A stretch of DNA of 64,000 nt, from positions 1 to 64,000 of the forward strand of contig CAIXZF010000061.1 in NCBI GenBank assembly GCA_903923925.1, given 5' to 3'. The notes under the pieces were generated by a model that worked only from the letters and a program-made list of their open reading frames with translations, did not search any database and had not been told where the DNA came from. Positions 44,568 to 54,556 of the stretch are shown here, in pieces. A program made the translations under genes and the position numbers. This stretch comes from an uncultured Bacteroidales bacterium. Lineage in GTDB: Bacteria > Bacteroidota > Bacteroidia > Bacteroidales > CAIXZF01. How positions within the stretch are numbered: position 1 is the first letter of the stretch; each line of letters opens with the position of its first letter.

Positions 44568-44990
44568 ATGGCAACAGGAATTAACAAGGTGATCCTTATT
44601 GGGAATTTGGGGAAAGATCCTGAAACCCAAACCTTCGAAAACGGGCTAAAGAAGACCTCATTTTCGCTGGCAACAACGGAAGTATTTAAAACCAAGGACG
44701 GGAACCAGCATACAGAATGGCATAATGTCGTGCTTTGGCAAAAAACTGCAGAGATTGCGGAAAAGTGGCTAAAAAAAGGGAATCAGATTTATCTGGAAGG
44801 CAGAATCAGGACGAGGCAGTGGGAAGATAAAGATGGTAACAAACGCTACACAACAGAGATCGTTGGCGATAACTTCATGATGATGGGAGGTGGAAAACCA
44901 GTCGACCCGGTAAATCCAGAACATTCGCATCAGAATGACGAAAGTTATAAACCTGATCTTACTCAGCAGGAGGACGATCTGCCCTTCTAG
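44568..44990 (+). CDS. ssb: Single-stranded DNA-binding protein
   Basis: A 140-residue SSB. The OB fold is typical: MATGINKVILIGNLGKDPE, TEWHNVVLWQKTAEIAEKWLKKGNQIYLEGRIRTRQW, YTTEIVGDNFMMM. It ends in the acidic tip DDLPF that recruits replication and repair proteins. It is followed by a strong terminator and then gldE. Confidence 0.96.
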   Translation: MATGINKVILIGNLGKDPETQTFENGLKKTSFSLATTEVFKTKDGNQHTEWHNVVLWQKTAEIAEKWLKKGNQIYLEGRIRTRQWEDKDGNKRYTTEIVGDNFMMMGGGKPVDPVNPEHSHQNDESYKPDLTQQEDDLPF

Positions 44991-45011
44991 GCCAGATTGA
45001 TCCTAAAGTGA

Positions 45012-45049
45012 AAAGGCTTGGCAGAAAATCTGCCAAGCCTTTCATTTTT
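45012..45049 (+). terminator. Rho-independent terminator after ssb
   Basis: A perfect 14-bp stem AAAGGCTTGGCAGA (45012-45025) with its complement (45029-45042), an AAA loop, and a trailing TTCATTTTT. It begins 22 bp after the ssb stop. The gldE start is 59 bp beyond it, so gldE needs its own promoter or read-through. Confidence 0.88.
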
Positions 45050-45107
45050 AAGGATTTTATCATATTTGTATTTTAGATAACTTTGCAGACTATCAAAATA
45101 AACAACC

Positions 45108-46463
45108 TTGCTGCAAATTTTTTCATATATCGCTGCTGAGAATATTCTATCTGTACAACTTTTTGCACTCTTAAGGAGTTTCAATCTTCTTGATGCGCTC
45201 AGTTTAATAACCGTAATCATTTTTATGGTTGTAAGTGCAGGTGTTTCTGCAGCAGAAACTGCCTTTTTCTCGCTCAAGCCTTCGCAGATAAAGGATATCA
45301 GGATTAACGATGACGATCATGATGACCTTGTTGCGAATCTTCTCCAGAAACCAAAAAAACTTCTTGCAACAATTGTTATTTCAAACAACTTCATGAATAT
45401 TGCGATTGTTATAATTTCAACTTTTATTATCTCTGGAATTTTTGATATCTCTCATTATCCGTTACTTGGATTCTTCCTTGAGGTAATACTCCTGACTATT
45501 ATGATCCTATTCATTTGCGAGATTCTTCCAAAAGTCTATGCTACTCAAAATCCCGGAAAAGTTGCAGTTTTCATGGCAAAACCTCTTAACTCCCTGATAT
45601 ATTTACTACATCCATTCAGTACACTTTTGGTTAACTCAACTGCTTTTGTTGATAAACGTTTAGCCAGAAAAGGAGGCAACATCTCAATGAGCGAACTTGA
45701 AGAAGCTTTGGATATTACAACAAATGAAGATACTCCTGAGGACGAGAAGAAAATACTGAAAGGAATTGTAAATTTCGGAGAAATTGAAGCACGGGAAATT
45801 ATGAAACCCCGGGTTTATGTTTCTGCTGTTGAAAACACCCTGAATTATAAGGATCTGCTCGCAAATGTTATGGATGCAGGTTATTCCCGGATTCCTGTTT
45901 ACAAGGATAATTTCGATACTGTTACAGGCGTTTTATACATAAAAGACCTTCTTCCATTTATCTCTAAAGAAGCTGATTTCGATTGGCTGAAACTGGTAAG
46001 ACCGGCATTCTTTGTCCCTGAAAACAAAAAGATTGACGACCTTCTCGAAGAATTTCAAAAGAAAAAAATCCATCTTGCTGTAGTTGTTGACGAGTACGGC
46101 GGAACATCGGGAATTATTACACTTGAAGACATTATTGAGGAAATTGTTGGTGAAATTAACGACGAATTTGACCTTGATCACGATAATCTCAATTTTTCCA
46201 AACTCGACGATCATAATTTTATTTTCCCCGGAGAAACAGCTCTGAACGATGTTTGCAGGGCTCTGGAAATTGACGACAACAGTTTTGATAAAGTAAAAGG
46301 AGAATCTGGAACTCTGGCAGGATTAATTCTGGAAATTGCCGGAAAAATACCAGATCAGAATGAGAAGATTATCTTCGATCGTTTCCTTTTCAGAATAGAA
46401 TCGGTTGATAAACGGAGAATAAAAAAAATCAAAGTAACAATTTCCGATGCAACACACATTTAA
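45108..46463 (+). CDS. gldE: Gliding-motility-associated protein GldE (CNNM/CBS-domain membrane protein)
   Basis: A 451-residue membrane protein. It has a DUF21/CNNM transmembrane region (about four hydrophobic segments, [13 protein letters not shown]), two CBS domains ([11 protein letters not shown]..., [22 protein letters not shown] and [26 protein letters not shown]), and a C-terminal CorC_HlyC domain. GldE is the hemolysin/CorC-like partner of GldD in Bacteroidota gliding and type IX secretion. The start is TTG at 45108 and uncertain by a few codons. It overlaps gldD by 17 bp, which indicates coupling. Confidence 0.92.
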   Translation: MLQIFSYIAAENILSVQLFALLRSFNLLDALSLITVIIFMVVSAGVSAAETAFFSLKPSQIKDIRINDDDHDDLVANLLQKPKKLLATIVISNNFMNIAIVIISTFIISGIFDISHYPLLGFFLEVILLTIMILFICEILPKVYATQNPGKVAVFMAKPLNSLIYLLHPFSTLLVNSTAFVDKRLARKGGNISMSELEEALDITTNEDTPEDEKKILKGIVNFGEIEAREIMKPRVYVSAVENTLNYKDLLANVMDAGYSRIPVYKDNFDTVTGVLYIKDLLPFISKEADFDWLKLVRPAFFVPENKKIDDLLEEFQKKKIHLAVVVDEYGGTSGIITLEDIIEEIVGEINDEFDLDHDNLNFSKLDDHNFIFPGETALNDVCRALEIDDNSFDKVKGESGTLAGLILEIAGKIPDQNEKIIFDRFLFRIESVDKRRIKKIKVTISDATHI

Positions 46464-47070
46464 CAAACATGGCAGTCGGCAGTTTCTACTGATGATAATT
46501 GCATTGCCAGCTATTCTTTTTTCCTGTATTCAGGATTATGTTCCAAAACCCAGAAGCTATTTCAGAATCGACCTCCCTGCTAAAACATATCAGAAATTTG
46601 ATACAACTTATCCCTACAGTTTTGAATATCCCTCCTATTCGAAGATTACTTTCAAGCAGGATTCTTTGTCAAAACCTTTTTGGATAAACCTCGAATTCCC
46701 CCGATTTAAAGGCACATGTTACCTAAGTTACAGCAAACTGAACGGGAATCTAAAGGAATACCTGGAGGAGTCGAGAGCTATGGCGTTAAAGCATATGCAG
46801 AAATCCAACGGAATTGATGAATACATCATTAACAGGCCCGGATCGAGAGTTTACGGAACTGTTTTCGAAATCAGCGGAAATGAAGCTGCAAGCGCTTACC
46901 AGTTTTATCTTACAGATAGTGTAACTAATTTTCTGAGGGGAGCGCTTTACTTTAATATTGTTCCCAATAACGATTCCCTTTCACCAGTTATTGATTTTCT
47001 GAAAAAGGATATTGATCAGTTGATGAAGACTTTAGAATGGAAGGCTATTGGAAAGATAACTAATAAATAA
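46447..47070 (+). CDS. gldD: Gliding motility lipoprotein GldD
   Basis: A 207-residue lipoprotein with signal MIIALPAILFSC and a lipobox cysteine near residue 27. The GldD family sequence follows: DYVPKPRSYFRIDLPAKTYQKFDTTYPYSFEYP, LSYSKLNGNL and FEISGNEAASAYQFYLTDS. It is required for gliding in Flavobacterium, but is present in many non-gliding Bacteroidota as a cell-envelope protein. It overlaps the end of gldE. It is convergent with the DAHP synthase gene (7 bp). Confidence 0.93.
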   Translation: MQHTFNKHGSRQFLLMIIALPAILFSCIQDYVPKPRSYFRIDLPAKTYQKFDTTYPYSFEYPSYSKITFKQDSLSKPFWINLEFPRFKGTCYLSYSKLNGNLKEYLEESRAMALKHMQKSNGIDEYIINRPGSRVYGTVFEISGNEAASAYQFYLTDSVTNFLRGALYFNIVPNNDSLSPVIDFLKKDIDQLMKTLEWKAIGKITNK

Positions 47071-47077
47071 ACCAATT

Positions 47078-48187
47078 CTAATCCTTTTCCTGGCGATTCA
47101 TAATATCCATCTGAATCTGGATGGACTTTTCGTGCACAAGTTCGAGCATTTTCAGAAGAAATTCTTTATCAAGACCAGTCTTTGCACCAATTTCAAGCCT
47201 TTCATGAAGCATCTCCCTCCATCGTTTAATCTGAAGAATGGTGATGTTATTCTGCTTTTTGTATTCTCCGATTTCATCAATAATTTTCATACGCTGAGCA
47301 AGAATACTCAGCAATTCAGCATCTATTTTATCGATTTCGGTACGCAGTTTTTCAAGACGATTCTGAAATTCGAGCGTGCCATTGGTTTTTCTGACTACTA
47401 ATTTTGCCAGGATCTCGTGAAGCTGAGCCGGCGAAAGTTGCTGGGCAGCATCAGTAAGCGCAACGGAAGGATTATAATGAGACTCTATCATAAGTCCGCT
47501 CATCTCCAAATCCAGTGCTTTCTGCGAAATACTCAGTATATGCTCGCGTTTTCCGGAAATATGACTTGGATCGCAGATTAGTGGCAACGACGGATACAAA
47601 CGCTTTAGTTCTATCGGAATTTCCCACATGGGCGAATTTCTGGTTTGTTGCCGCTGGTAATAGTGAAATCCCCTGTGAACCGCAATAATTCTATTAATAC
47701 CAGCCTGATTAATCCTTTCGAGAGCACCTATCCATAATTTTAAATCAGGATGGATCGGGTTTTTTACCATAACCGGGATATCAATTCCCTTAAGGCATTC
47801 GGCAATTTCCTGAATAGAAAAAGGATTAACAACCGTACGGGCACCTATCCACAGAAAATCGATTCCATATTCCAGTGCTTTTTGAATATGCTCAGGATTG
47901 GCAACTTCAATAGCTACAGGCAGCCCGGTTTCTTCCTTAACACGACTGAGCCATTTCAGCCCTTCTTCGCCAACTCCCTGAAATCCTCCCGGACGTGTTC
48001 TTGGCTTCCACACTCCCGCTCTGAAAACATTGATTCCAGGTTCCTGAGCCAAAGCATGAGCAGTTGTTAAAACCTGTTCTTCGCTTTCGGCGCTGCAAGG
48101 GCCAGCAATAACTAATATTTCTCCTGAATTGATTAACCAGTCTTTTATATGTAGTGTATCCAAAACGATCTGAGTATTGAAGTGCAA
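47078..48187 (-). CDS. Bifunctional DAHP synthase / chorismate mutase type II
   Basis: A 369-residue fusion for the shikimate pathway. Residues about 20-265 are a KDO8P-like DAHP synthase (IAGPCSAESEEQVL, FRAGVWKPRTRPGGFQGVG, VHRGFHYY, ICDPSHISGKRE). It condenses PEP and erythrose-4-phosphate. Residues about 285-369 are an AroQ chorismate mutase (LRTEIDKIDAELLSILAQR), which makes prephenate. The TTG start at 48187 lies inside a -7-like box (TAATTTTG at 48185-48192), so translation might instead begin at TTG 48163. It is the usual Bacteroidota form and a link to feedback by aromatic amino acids. Confidence 0.92.
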   Translation of the reverse strand: MHFNTQIVLDTLHIKDWLINSGEILVIAGPCSAESEEQVLTTAHALAQEPGINVFRAGVWKPRTRPGGFQGVGEEGLKWLSRVKEETGLPVAIEVANPEHIQKALEYGIDFLWIGARTVVNPFSIQEIAECLKGIDIPVMVKNPIHPDLKLWIGALERINQAGINRIIAVHRGFHYYQRQQTRNSPMWEIPIELKRLYPSLPLICDPSHISGKREHILSISQKALDLEMSGLMIESHYNPSVALTDAAQQLSPAQLHEILAKLVVRKTNGTLEFQNRLEKLRTEIDKIDAELLSILAQRMKIIDEIGEYKKQNNITILQIKRWREMLHERLEIGAKTGLDKEFLLKMLELVHEKSIQIQMDIMNRQEKD

Positions 48188-48217
48188 AATTACAAATTAA
48201 TGCTTCATTTCTTTTTT

Positions 48218-48225
48218 TACCTTTG
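48218..48225 (+). promoter_or_regulatory. -7 promoter box of asnS
   Basis: TACCTTTG matches TAnnTTTG, 43 bp before the asnS ATG, in the divergent spacer shared with the DAHP synthase gene. Confidence 0.65.
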
Positions 48226-48268
48226 CGCCTGTTTTTTCAGAATGTAGAATTAGATATTAAATAAAGTG

Positions 48269-49675
48269 ATGGAAACCTTAAAGAGGACTAGGATTGCAGA
48301 TTTACTGAAATCCGGAAATACTGAATGGATTGGTAAAGAATTTTGCGTAAAAGGCTGGGTTAGAACCAAAAGAGGGAACAAAAATGTAGCTTTTATCGCC
48401 TTAAATGATGGATCCATCATTCATAATATACAAATAGTTGCAGAAGTGCAACAGTTTGAAGAAGAGCTTCTCAGATTGGTTACCACTGGGTCCTGTATTT
48501 CGATAACAGGAGTGTTGGTTGAGTCGCCGGGGCAGGGTCAACCTGTTGAATTACAGGCAAAGAGAATTGAAATTCTTGGTCCGGCTGATGCTGAAACTTA
48601 CCCTTTACAGAAAAAAGGACATAGTCTGGAATTTCTCAGGGAAATCGCCCATCTCCGACCCCGAACCAATACTTTTGGTGCAGTGCTCCGCATTCGCCAT
48701 GCAATGGCCTTTGCCATTCATAAATATTTTAACGACAACGGCTTCTACTACATTCATTCCCCGATTATTACGGGATCAGATGCTGAAGGTGCCGGCGCTA
48801 TGTTCAGGGTTACAACCCTGGATGCCAAAAATCCTCCTTTAACTGAAGAAGGGAAAATTGATTATAGTCAGGATTTCTTTGGTAAAGAGACAAATCTTAC
48901 TGTTTCCGGACAACTGGAAGCCGAACTTGCTGCACTTGCTTTAGCACAGGTTTATACTTTTGGTCCTACTTTCCGCGCTGAAAATTCAAATACCCCGCGT
49001 CATCTTGCCGAATTCTGGATGATTGAACCTGAAATGGCATTTTTTGACATAATCGATGATATGGATCTGGCGGAAGATTTCCTGAAATCTCTCATCCGTT
49101 ATGCCCTCGAAAACTGTGCTGATGATCTGGATTTCCTCAACAAAATGTATGATAATGAATTGATTGAAAGACTGAAAACTATCGTAGACAGTACTTTTGT
49201 GAGGTTAACCTATACTGAAGCAGTGAAAATCCTTGAATCATCAGGTCAGGATTTTGAATTTCCTGTTGGCTGGGGCACCGACCTACAATCAGAACACGAA
49301 CGCTATCTTGTTGAAAAATATTTCACTAAACCTGTAATCCTCACAGACTATCCGAAAGAAATCAAGGCATTCTATATGAAGCAGAACGATGATGGAAAAA
49401 CTGTTCGTGCCATGGATGTTTTATTTCCCCGAATTGGTGAAATTATCGGAGGATCTCAGCGTGAAGAGAACTACGAAAAATTGTTAAATAGAATTCATGA
49501 ACTGGATATTCCTGAGAAAGATGTGTGGTGGTACCTGGAAACCAGGAAATTTGGCTCAGCTGTTCATAGTGGCTTTGGTCTTGGTTTTGAGAGACTTATC
49601 CTTTTTGTTACCGGAATGAGTAATATTAGGGATGTAATTCCTTTCCCAAGAACACCGCAGAATGCTGAATTTTAA
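48269..49675 (+). CDS. asnS: Asparaginyl-tRNA synthetase
   Basis: A 468-residue class IIb synthetase from ATG 48269 (an in-frame GTG directly precedes it). It has an N-terminal OB anticodon-binding domain ([21 protein letters not shown]). The catalytic core has motif 2 ([26 protein letters not shown]) and motif 3 ([15 protein letters not shown]). It charges tRNA-Asn directly. Length is typical. It is followed 30 bp later by rpoN. Confidence 0.96.
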   Translation: METLKRTRIADLLKSGNTEWIGKEFCVKGWVRTKRGNKNVAFIALNDGSIIHNIQIVAEVQQFEEELLRLVTTGSCISITGVLVESPGQGQPVELQAKRIEILGPADAETYPLQKKGHSLEFLREIAHLRPRTNTFGAVLRIRHAMAFAIHKYFNDNGFYYIHSPIITGSDAEGAGAMFRVTTLDAKNPPLTEEGKIDYSQDFFGKETNLTVSGQLEAELAALALAQVYTFGPTFRAENSNTPRHLAEFWMIEPEMAFFDIIDDMDLAEDFLKSLIRYALENCADDLDFLNKMYDNELIERLKTIVDSTFVRLTYTEAVKILESSGQDFEFPVGWGTDLQSEHERYLVEKYFTKPVILTDYPKEIKAFYMKQNDDGKTVRAMDVLFPRIGEIIGGSQREENYEKLLNRIHELDIPEKDVWWYLETRKFGSAVHSGFGLGFERLILFVTGMSNIRDVIPFPRTPQNAEF

Positions 49676-49705
49676 TTATCTTTATTTTCAGCAACTCAAC
49701 ATCAC

Positions 49706-51190
49706 ATGCTGAATCAGAAATTACAGCAAAAACTACTACAGAAGCTATCGCCTCAGCAGATTCTATTAATGAAGCTGTTGCAGATTCCTACGATTTCACT
49801 CGATCAGCGCATAAAGCAGGAAATTGAAGAAAATCCTGCTCTGGAAGATACTTCAGATCCTACGGACGAATCATGGGATGATGAGAAATCCGACTCCGAA
49901 TTTGAGGAAGATGTAATTAAGGAACACAGCCTTGATGACAAGCCTATCGAACAGGAGGAATTTAGATATGAAGATTATTTTGAAGAAGATGATATTCCTG
50001 CATATAAGCTTAAATCATCAAATACAGGACCCGATGATCAGCGACCTGATATCCCTTTTGCCGAAACTACAAGCTTCAGTGATGCACTGATTTCGCAGCT
50101 CGGACTTCATAACCTTGATGAAAAAGAAATTCTGATTGGCCATATTATTATTGGCAACATCGACGACTCCGGCTATCTTCAACGTGAAATCAGTGCAATG
50201 GTCGACGACCTGATGTTCTCACACAACATAAGCGCTACTGAAGATGAAATCAGGAAAGTACTTGCTGTTGTTCAGGAATTTGATCCGCCCGGAATTGGCG
50301 CCAGGAGCCTTCAGGAATGCCTCCTTATCCAGTTACGCCGGAAAGACAGCAGAAATGATGCGCTTGCGCTTGCAATTCAGATTGTAGACAAATATTTCGA
50401 CGAATTCACAAAAAAGCACTTCGATAAAATTATCAAACGCGCTCATGTAGAAGAATCAGACGTAAAAGCTGCCCTCGACATCATTCTGAAATTAAATCCC
50501 AAACCAGGAAATACAATAAGCGAAAGCTCAAGAGGAAGTCAGTATATTATTCCTGATTTTATTATTCATAGTGATGAGGGAGATATTGAATTAACGCTCA
50601 ATTCAAAGAACACGCCTGAATTAAGAGTTAGCAGAACATATCAGGAAATGATGGAGGATTTTACAAACTCCAAAACAAAGTCAACCCAGCAAAAAGAGGC
50701 TCTTCAGTTTATCCGTCAGAAACTCGATTCTGCTAAATGGTTCATTGATGCCATAAAACAGCGTCAGAATACCTTGTATGTGACCATGAGTGCCATTATG
50801 GAATTTCAGCGGGAATATTTCCTTACCGGTGATGAAACCAAGTTAAGACCGATGATTCTGAAAGATATCGCTGAGATCGTCAGTCTTGATATTTCAACAG
50901 TTTCCAGGGTTGCCAATAGCAAGTACGTTCAAACTCCTTACGGGACCTTCCTGTTAAAGAGTTTTTTCTCAGAATCCCTGCAAAACGATAGTGGCGAAGA
51001 AGTTTCCACACGTGAAATCAAGAAGATTCTGAATGATTGCATTGATGCAGAAGTAAAGGATAAACCTTTAACTGACGAAGAATTAACCGATATCCTGAAA
51101 ACAAAAGGATACAATATTGCCCGCCGAACTGTTGCCAAATACCGCGAACAGCTCAATATTCCAGTTGCCAGGTTACGTAAGGCTCTTTAA
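49706..51190 (+). CDS. rpoN: RNA polymerase sigma-54 factor RpoN
   Basis: A 494-residue sigma-54. Region I at the start is glutamine/leucine-rich (LQQKLLQKLSPQQILLMKLLQ, IKQEIEENPALED), region II is acidic, and region III has the core-binding domain (EFDPPGIGARSLQECLL), a helix-turn-helix (IVSLDISTVSRVANSKYVQTPYG) and the RpoN box (ARRTVAKYREQL). It directs RNA polymerase to -24/-12 promoters with enhancer-binding activators. asnS-rpoN is a common Bacteroidota adjacency. No clear -24/-12 site was found in this window. Confidence 0.96.
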   Translation: MLNQKLQQKLLQKLSPQQILLMKLLQIPTISLDQRIKQEIEENPALEDTSDPTDESWDDEKSDSEFEEDVIKEHSLDDKPIEQEEFRYEDYFEEDDIPAYKLKSSNTGPDDQRPDIPFAETTSFSDALISQLGLHNLDEKEILIGHIIIGNIDDSGYLQREISAMVDDLMFSHNISATEDEIRKVLAVVQEFDPPGIGARSLQECLLIQLRRKDSRNDALALAIQIVDKYFDEFTKKHFDKIIKRAHVEESDVKAALDIILKLNPKPGNTISESSRGSQYIIPDFIIHSDEGDIELTLNSKNTPELRVSRTYQEMMEDFTNSKTKSTQQKEALQFIRQKLDSAKWFIDAIKQRQNTLYVTMSAIMEFQREYFLTGDETKLRPMILKDIAEIVSLDISTVSRVANSKYVQTPYGTFLLKSFFSESLQNDSGEEVSTREIKKILNDCIDAEVKDKPLTDEELTDILKTKGYNIARRTVAKYREQLNIPVARLRKAL

Positions 51191-51201
51191 ATCATTACAG
51201 A

Positions 51202-51813
51202 ATGGAAGAAAAATTCGCGAAAGGAATCTCAGTTGTTTTTCACCCCCTGATTATTCCAACATACGTGTATCTATTAATGTTGAATCAGGAATCTTTTTAC
51301 GCATATCTCTTACCAGCAAAGGCCAAATGGCTAATTATCGGATTGGTTTTTATAACAACCTTCCTCCTTCCATTGCTTCTAAATTTGCTTTTATTAAACC
51401 GGGGAATAATAAAGTCCTTTATGATGGAAACAAAGGAGGAACGTTTATTCCCTTTGTTGATAACCTCAATCTTTTTCTACCTCTGCGCTTACTTTATACA
51501 TTCCTTCCAGCTCCCAAATCTGTTTTACCTTTTTTCGCTGGGTGCAACACTGGTAGCCATTTTTGTACTACTGATAAATTTCTGGATTAAAATCAGCATT
51601 CACATGGCAGCAATTGGTGGAGCTCTGGGAACCTTTCTGGGATTATCTTACAAATGGGAGGTTAATTTTATCATGATAATACTGGCTATTATCCTGTTAA
51701 CCGGACTAGTAGGCTTCTCGAGAATAAAACTCTCTGCACATAAGCAATTCGAAATTTATAGTGGTTTTTTGTTGGGATTTGGATTGATGTTCGGGCTTTA
51801 CTTGGCTATTTGA
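51202..51813 (+). CDS. Small multi-pass membrane protein (PAP2-like)
   Basis: A 203-residue protein with about five or six hydrophobic segments and a short polar tail. The segment KISIHMAAIGGALGTFLGLSYK and the late SRIKLSAHKQFEIYSGFLLGF resemble the C-terminal histidine motifs of PAP2-type phosphatases, but the full signature is not intact. It starts 11 bp after rpoN and is probably co-transcribed. No firm function. Confidence 0.75.
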   Translation: MEEKFAKGISVVFHPLIIPTYVYLLMLNQESFYAYLLPAKAKWLIIGLVFITTFLLPLLLNLLLLNRGIIKSFMMETKEERLFPLLITSIFFYLCAYFIHSFQLPNLFYLFSLGATLVAIFVLLINFWIKISIHMAAIGGALGTFLGLSYKWEVNFIMIILAIILLTGLVGFSRIKLSAHKQFEIYSGFLLGFGLMFGLYLAI

Positions 51814-51898
51814 CATCAGCAATCTGATTGTGATTTTATTTAGAATCATTCTTAATTGTATTTGCAGGTAATTGAAAACCATTTATTTACTTAAATGA

Positions 51899-51914
51899 TG
51901 CATTTTGAGATGCA
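51899..51914. promoter_or_regulatory. Inverted repeat upstream of the benzoyl-CoA reductase genes
   Basis: TGCAT-N6-ATGCA, a 16-bp dyad, lies 21 bp before a -7-like box and 137 bp before bcrC. It could be an operator for the aromatic cluster; no regulator gene is seen in the window. The evidence is weak. Confidence 0.3.
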
Positions 51915-51934
51915 ATTATATAGATTAATCCATA

Positions 51935-51942
51935 TAAATTTG
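51935..51942 (+). promoter_or_regulatory. Possible -7 promoter box of the bcr cluster
   Basis: TAAATTTG matches TAnnTTTG, 109 bp before bcrC, with no well-spaced -33 element. This is the only good match in the 238-bp spacer. Confidence 0.4.
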
Positions 51943-52051
51943 GACTTCTCTAGTCAGAAATGATACTGTTTGGCTTTCATAATTGAATCTTGATGAAACT
52001 ACAGTATCTTAATTAATATCTTATTAATCAACAATTTAAACTGTATTCACA

Positions 52052-53239
52052 TTGGATACTCCAGATGTTATTATACGTAAATGCGAAGAATTGGCTTTTG
52101 ACCTCAATTTTACAAGAGCAAAAGAATGGAAAGCACAGGATGCAAGCCGGGTTTTAGTTGGCAATATGCCAATTTATTTCCCGCGAGAACTGGTACATGC
52201 GGCTAATGGTTTGTGTGTAGGAATTTTGGGAGGAGGCGATAAGAAATTGATTATTAAGGGTGATGCCTATTATCAGTCGTATATCTGCCATATGCCCAGA
52301 AGTATTGTAGAACTTGTGCTGGACGGTCATTTTGAAGGATTCGATGGTTTTATCTTTCCTTCGATCTGCGATGTAATCCGAAACCTTTCGGGTATGTTTC
52401 AGCTCATGGGAAAAGGTACATTCGTGAAATATCTCGACTACCCGCAGAATTTTTCGGCATCAGTCAGTGAGGATTTCTACATCAATGAACTTCAATATGT
52501 TCTCGACCAGATTTATGCTATAAATAAGGTTGAAGTAACTGCCGAACGCCTTAAGAATTCCATTCAGCTGTACAACAAAAACCGCAGCTTGATCACAGAA
52601 TTGTACGACATCCGTCAGCAGTTTCCATGGAGGCTTACGGCAGCTGATGTCTACCATATTGTTCGTGCCGGCTATGTGATTCCTGTGGAAGAGCATAACG
52701 AAATACTTGAAGCAATGATTCAGCATATCCAGGTTGACAGAGGGAAGCCGGTCGACAAAATAAAGGTTATGGTGATGGGCGCTTTTTGTGAGCAGCCCCC
52801 GGTTGGATTGATAAAAACCATTGAAATGGCCGGCTGCTATATTATTGAGGATGATTTTCTCCTGGGAGCACGATGGGTACAGGGAGATATTGAAACGACT
52901 TCCGGCAATCCTATGCACGATTTGTGTATGGCATATCTCGAAAAGAGTACTTTTTCATCATCAGTCTATGATGTAAATAATCCCAAAGAAAACCGTTTAA
53001 TGGAGCTTATTAAAAAAAGGAAAGTCGATGGAATTATTTTCGCAGCTCCAAGTTTCTGTGATCCTGCCCTTCTCGATCACCCAATCCTTCAGAAAGCCTG
53101 CAACGATCACCACGTTCGGTTTATAAGCTTCCTTTACAGCGAAAATACCGGGCAGTTCAAGGTAATTAAGGAACAGGTAGGCACATTCTCCGATTCCATT
53201 AAATTATGGGATGAGCCGGTAGTAATTAATAATCTTTAG
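52052..53239 (+). CDS. bcrC: Benzoyl-CoA reductase subunit C (ATP-dependent, class I)
   Basis: A 395-residue HgdB/HgdC-family protein. It reads like BcrC/BadD throughout: GDAYYQSYICHMPRSIVELVL, FIFPSICDVIRNLSGMFQLMG, YNKNRSLITELYDIR, FPWRLTAADVYHIVRAGYVIPVEEHNEIL. With BcrB it forms the iron-sulfur module that binds benzoyl-CoA and reduces the ring to cyclohexa-1,5-diene-1-carbonyl-CoA. The start is TTG at 52052. The subunit order C-B-A-D and the lengths (395, 425, 460, 276) match the Thauera bcrCBAD operon. The Had, Oah and Dch genes downstream make the alternative, a 2-hydroxyacyl-CoA dehydratase, unlikely. Confidence 0.88.
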   Translation: MDTPDVIIRKCEELAFDLNFTRAKEWKAQDASRVLVGNMPIYFPRELVHAANGLCVGILGGGDKKLIIKGDAYYQSYICHMPRSIVELVLDGHFEGFDGFIFPSICDVIRNLSGMFQLMGKGTFVKYLDYPQNFSASVSEDFYINELQYVLDQIYAINKVEVTAERLKNSIQLYNKNRSLITELYDIRQQFPWRLTAADVYHIVRAGYVIPVEEHNEILEAMIQHIQVDRGKPVDKIKVMVMGAFCEQPPVGLIKTIEMAGCYIIEDDFLLGARWVQGDIETTSGNPMHDLCMAYLEKSTFSSSVYDVNNPKENRLMELIKKRKVDGIIFAAPSFCDPALLDHPILQKACNDHHVRFISFLYSENTGQFKVIKEQVGTFSDSIKLWDEPVVINNL

Positions 53240-53263
53240 TTTTTACTTTTTACCAATCATTAT

Positions 53264-54541
53264 ATGTCAACAGGAGTTGCCAAAGAAAAAAGTATGATCA
53301 TCCAGAAAGAGATGATCGCACAGCTCTCAAAGGAGTTAAGTATGGCCAAAGATACCGGGAAAAAGGTTGTTTATACCTTTGTACCTGGTAATATTTCCGA
53401 GCTCATTCTTTCTTTTGATATGTTACCCGTTTACCCTGAAATAAATGCATTGCAGTCGGGAATGCGGAAAAAATCGGAAGGATTTATACGTGGGGCTGAA
53501 AAGCATGGTCATTCTGAAGATGTGTGCACCTATGTGAAATGCGATGTTGGGATGATGCTGGCGGGCAATATCGGACCTAACGGAGAAACAGTACCTCCGC
53601 CTGACTTGTTGTTGCTGAGCTATACCGGTTGCTTCACATTCATGAAATGGTTCGAAACGCTGGAACGCCTGTATCCTGGTGTTCCGGTTGCCTTACTTCA
53701 TACTCCTTACCAGGAAGCCGGTCATATTACGCCGGAAATGACCGCTTACATGGTCAAACAGCTTAAGGAAGAAGTAATCCCCAAGATGGAAAAGGTTTCA
53801 GGAAAAAAATACGATGAGGAGAAATTAAAAATGCACCTTCGGAACTCATCAAAGGTAGAAGAGTCTATCATAAAAATATTCGACTCTACAAAAAACAGGC
53901 CTTCTCCAATTGATGCCTATTTCGCAGGTGTATACTACATTGGTCCTATTAACAATGGTTTCAGAGGTACCTCAGAAGCTGTGGATTACTATGATGAACT
54001 CTATAAAGAAATCATGGTAAGAGTTCAGAAAGGATTAGGTCCGATTACACCTGAAGGTGAAATTGAAGAAGAACGCTTCAGACTAGTTGTAGAGGGTCCG
54101 CCGAATTGGACACATTTCAGGGAATTCTGGAAACTTTTCTACGACATGGGTGCTGTAATCGTAGCATCATCCTATACCAAAGTGGGCGGAGTTTATGATA
54201 TGGGCTTCCGTGTGAATCCTGATAAGCCACTCGAAAGTCTTGCTGAATACTGTATGAACTGCTACACAAACCTTAACCTGAATCAGAGGGTTGATCTTCT
54301 TTCAAACTGCATCACCAAATTTCATGCGGATGGTTTTCTGGTGAATTCAATTAAAAGCTGCAACTCATTTTCTGCAGGGCAATTGATGATTATGCAGCAA
54401 CTCGAACGGAAACTGGAGATTCCTGTTGGCTTTATCGAGTCTGACCTCGTTGACCCAAGGTATTTTTCATACTCAAATATTAAAAACAGGCTGGAATCCT
54501 TTTTCCAAATGCTTGAACAAAGAAAATTAATGGTTAAATAA
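53264..54541 (+). CDS. bcrB: Benzoyl-CoA reductase subunit B
   Basis: A 425-residue HgdB-family subunit. It reads like BcrB/BadE: KKVVYTFVPGNISELILSFDMLPVYPEINALQSGMRKKSEG, HSEDVCTYVKCDVGMMLAGNIGP, LLLLSYTGCFTFMKWFE. Conserved cysteines in CTYVKC and SYTGC and in CMNC near 333 are candidate cluster ligands. It pairs with BcrC to hold the ring-reducing cluster. It starts 25 bp after bcrC and ends 16 bp before bcrA. Confidence 0.9.
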   Translation: MSTGVAKEKSMIIQKEMIAQLSKELSMAKDTGKKVVYTFVPGNISELILSFDMLPVYPEINALQSGMRKKSEGFIRGAEKHGHSEDVCTYVKCDVGMMLAGNIGPNGETVPPPDLLLLSYTGCFTFMKWFETLERLYPGVPVALLHTPYQEAGHITPEMTAYMVKQLKEEVIPKMEKVSGKKYDEEKLKMHLRNSSKVEESIIKIFDSTKNRPSPIDAYFAGVYYIGPINNGFRGTSEAVDYYDELYKEIMVRVQKGLGPITPEGEIEEERFRLVVEGPPNWTHFREFWKLFYDMGAVIVASSYTKVGGVYDMGFRVNPDKPLESLAEYCMNCYTNLNLNQRVDLLSNCITKFHADGFLVNSIKSCNSFSAGQLMIMQQLERKLEIPVGFIESDLVDPRYFSYSNIKNRLESFFQMLEQRKLMVK

Positions 54542-54556
54542 TTAGCAAGCAGGCGA

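Noticed and set aside
51117..51590. 157-codon plus-strand frame overlapping rpoN and the next gene
   Set aside because: Out of frame with both well-supported genes, and its translation has no recognisable pattern.
51970..51987. Sigma-54 -24/-12 promoter before bcrC
   Set aside because: TTGGC followed by TTG has the wrong spacing by one base and lacks the -12 GC.
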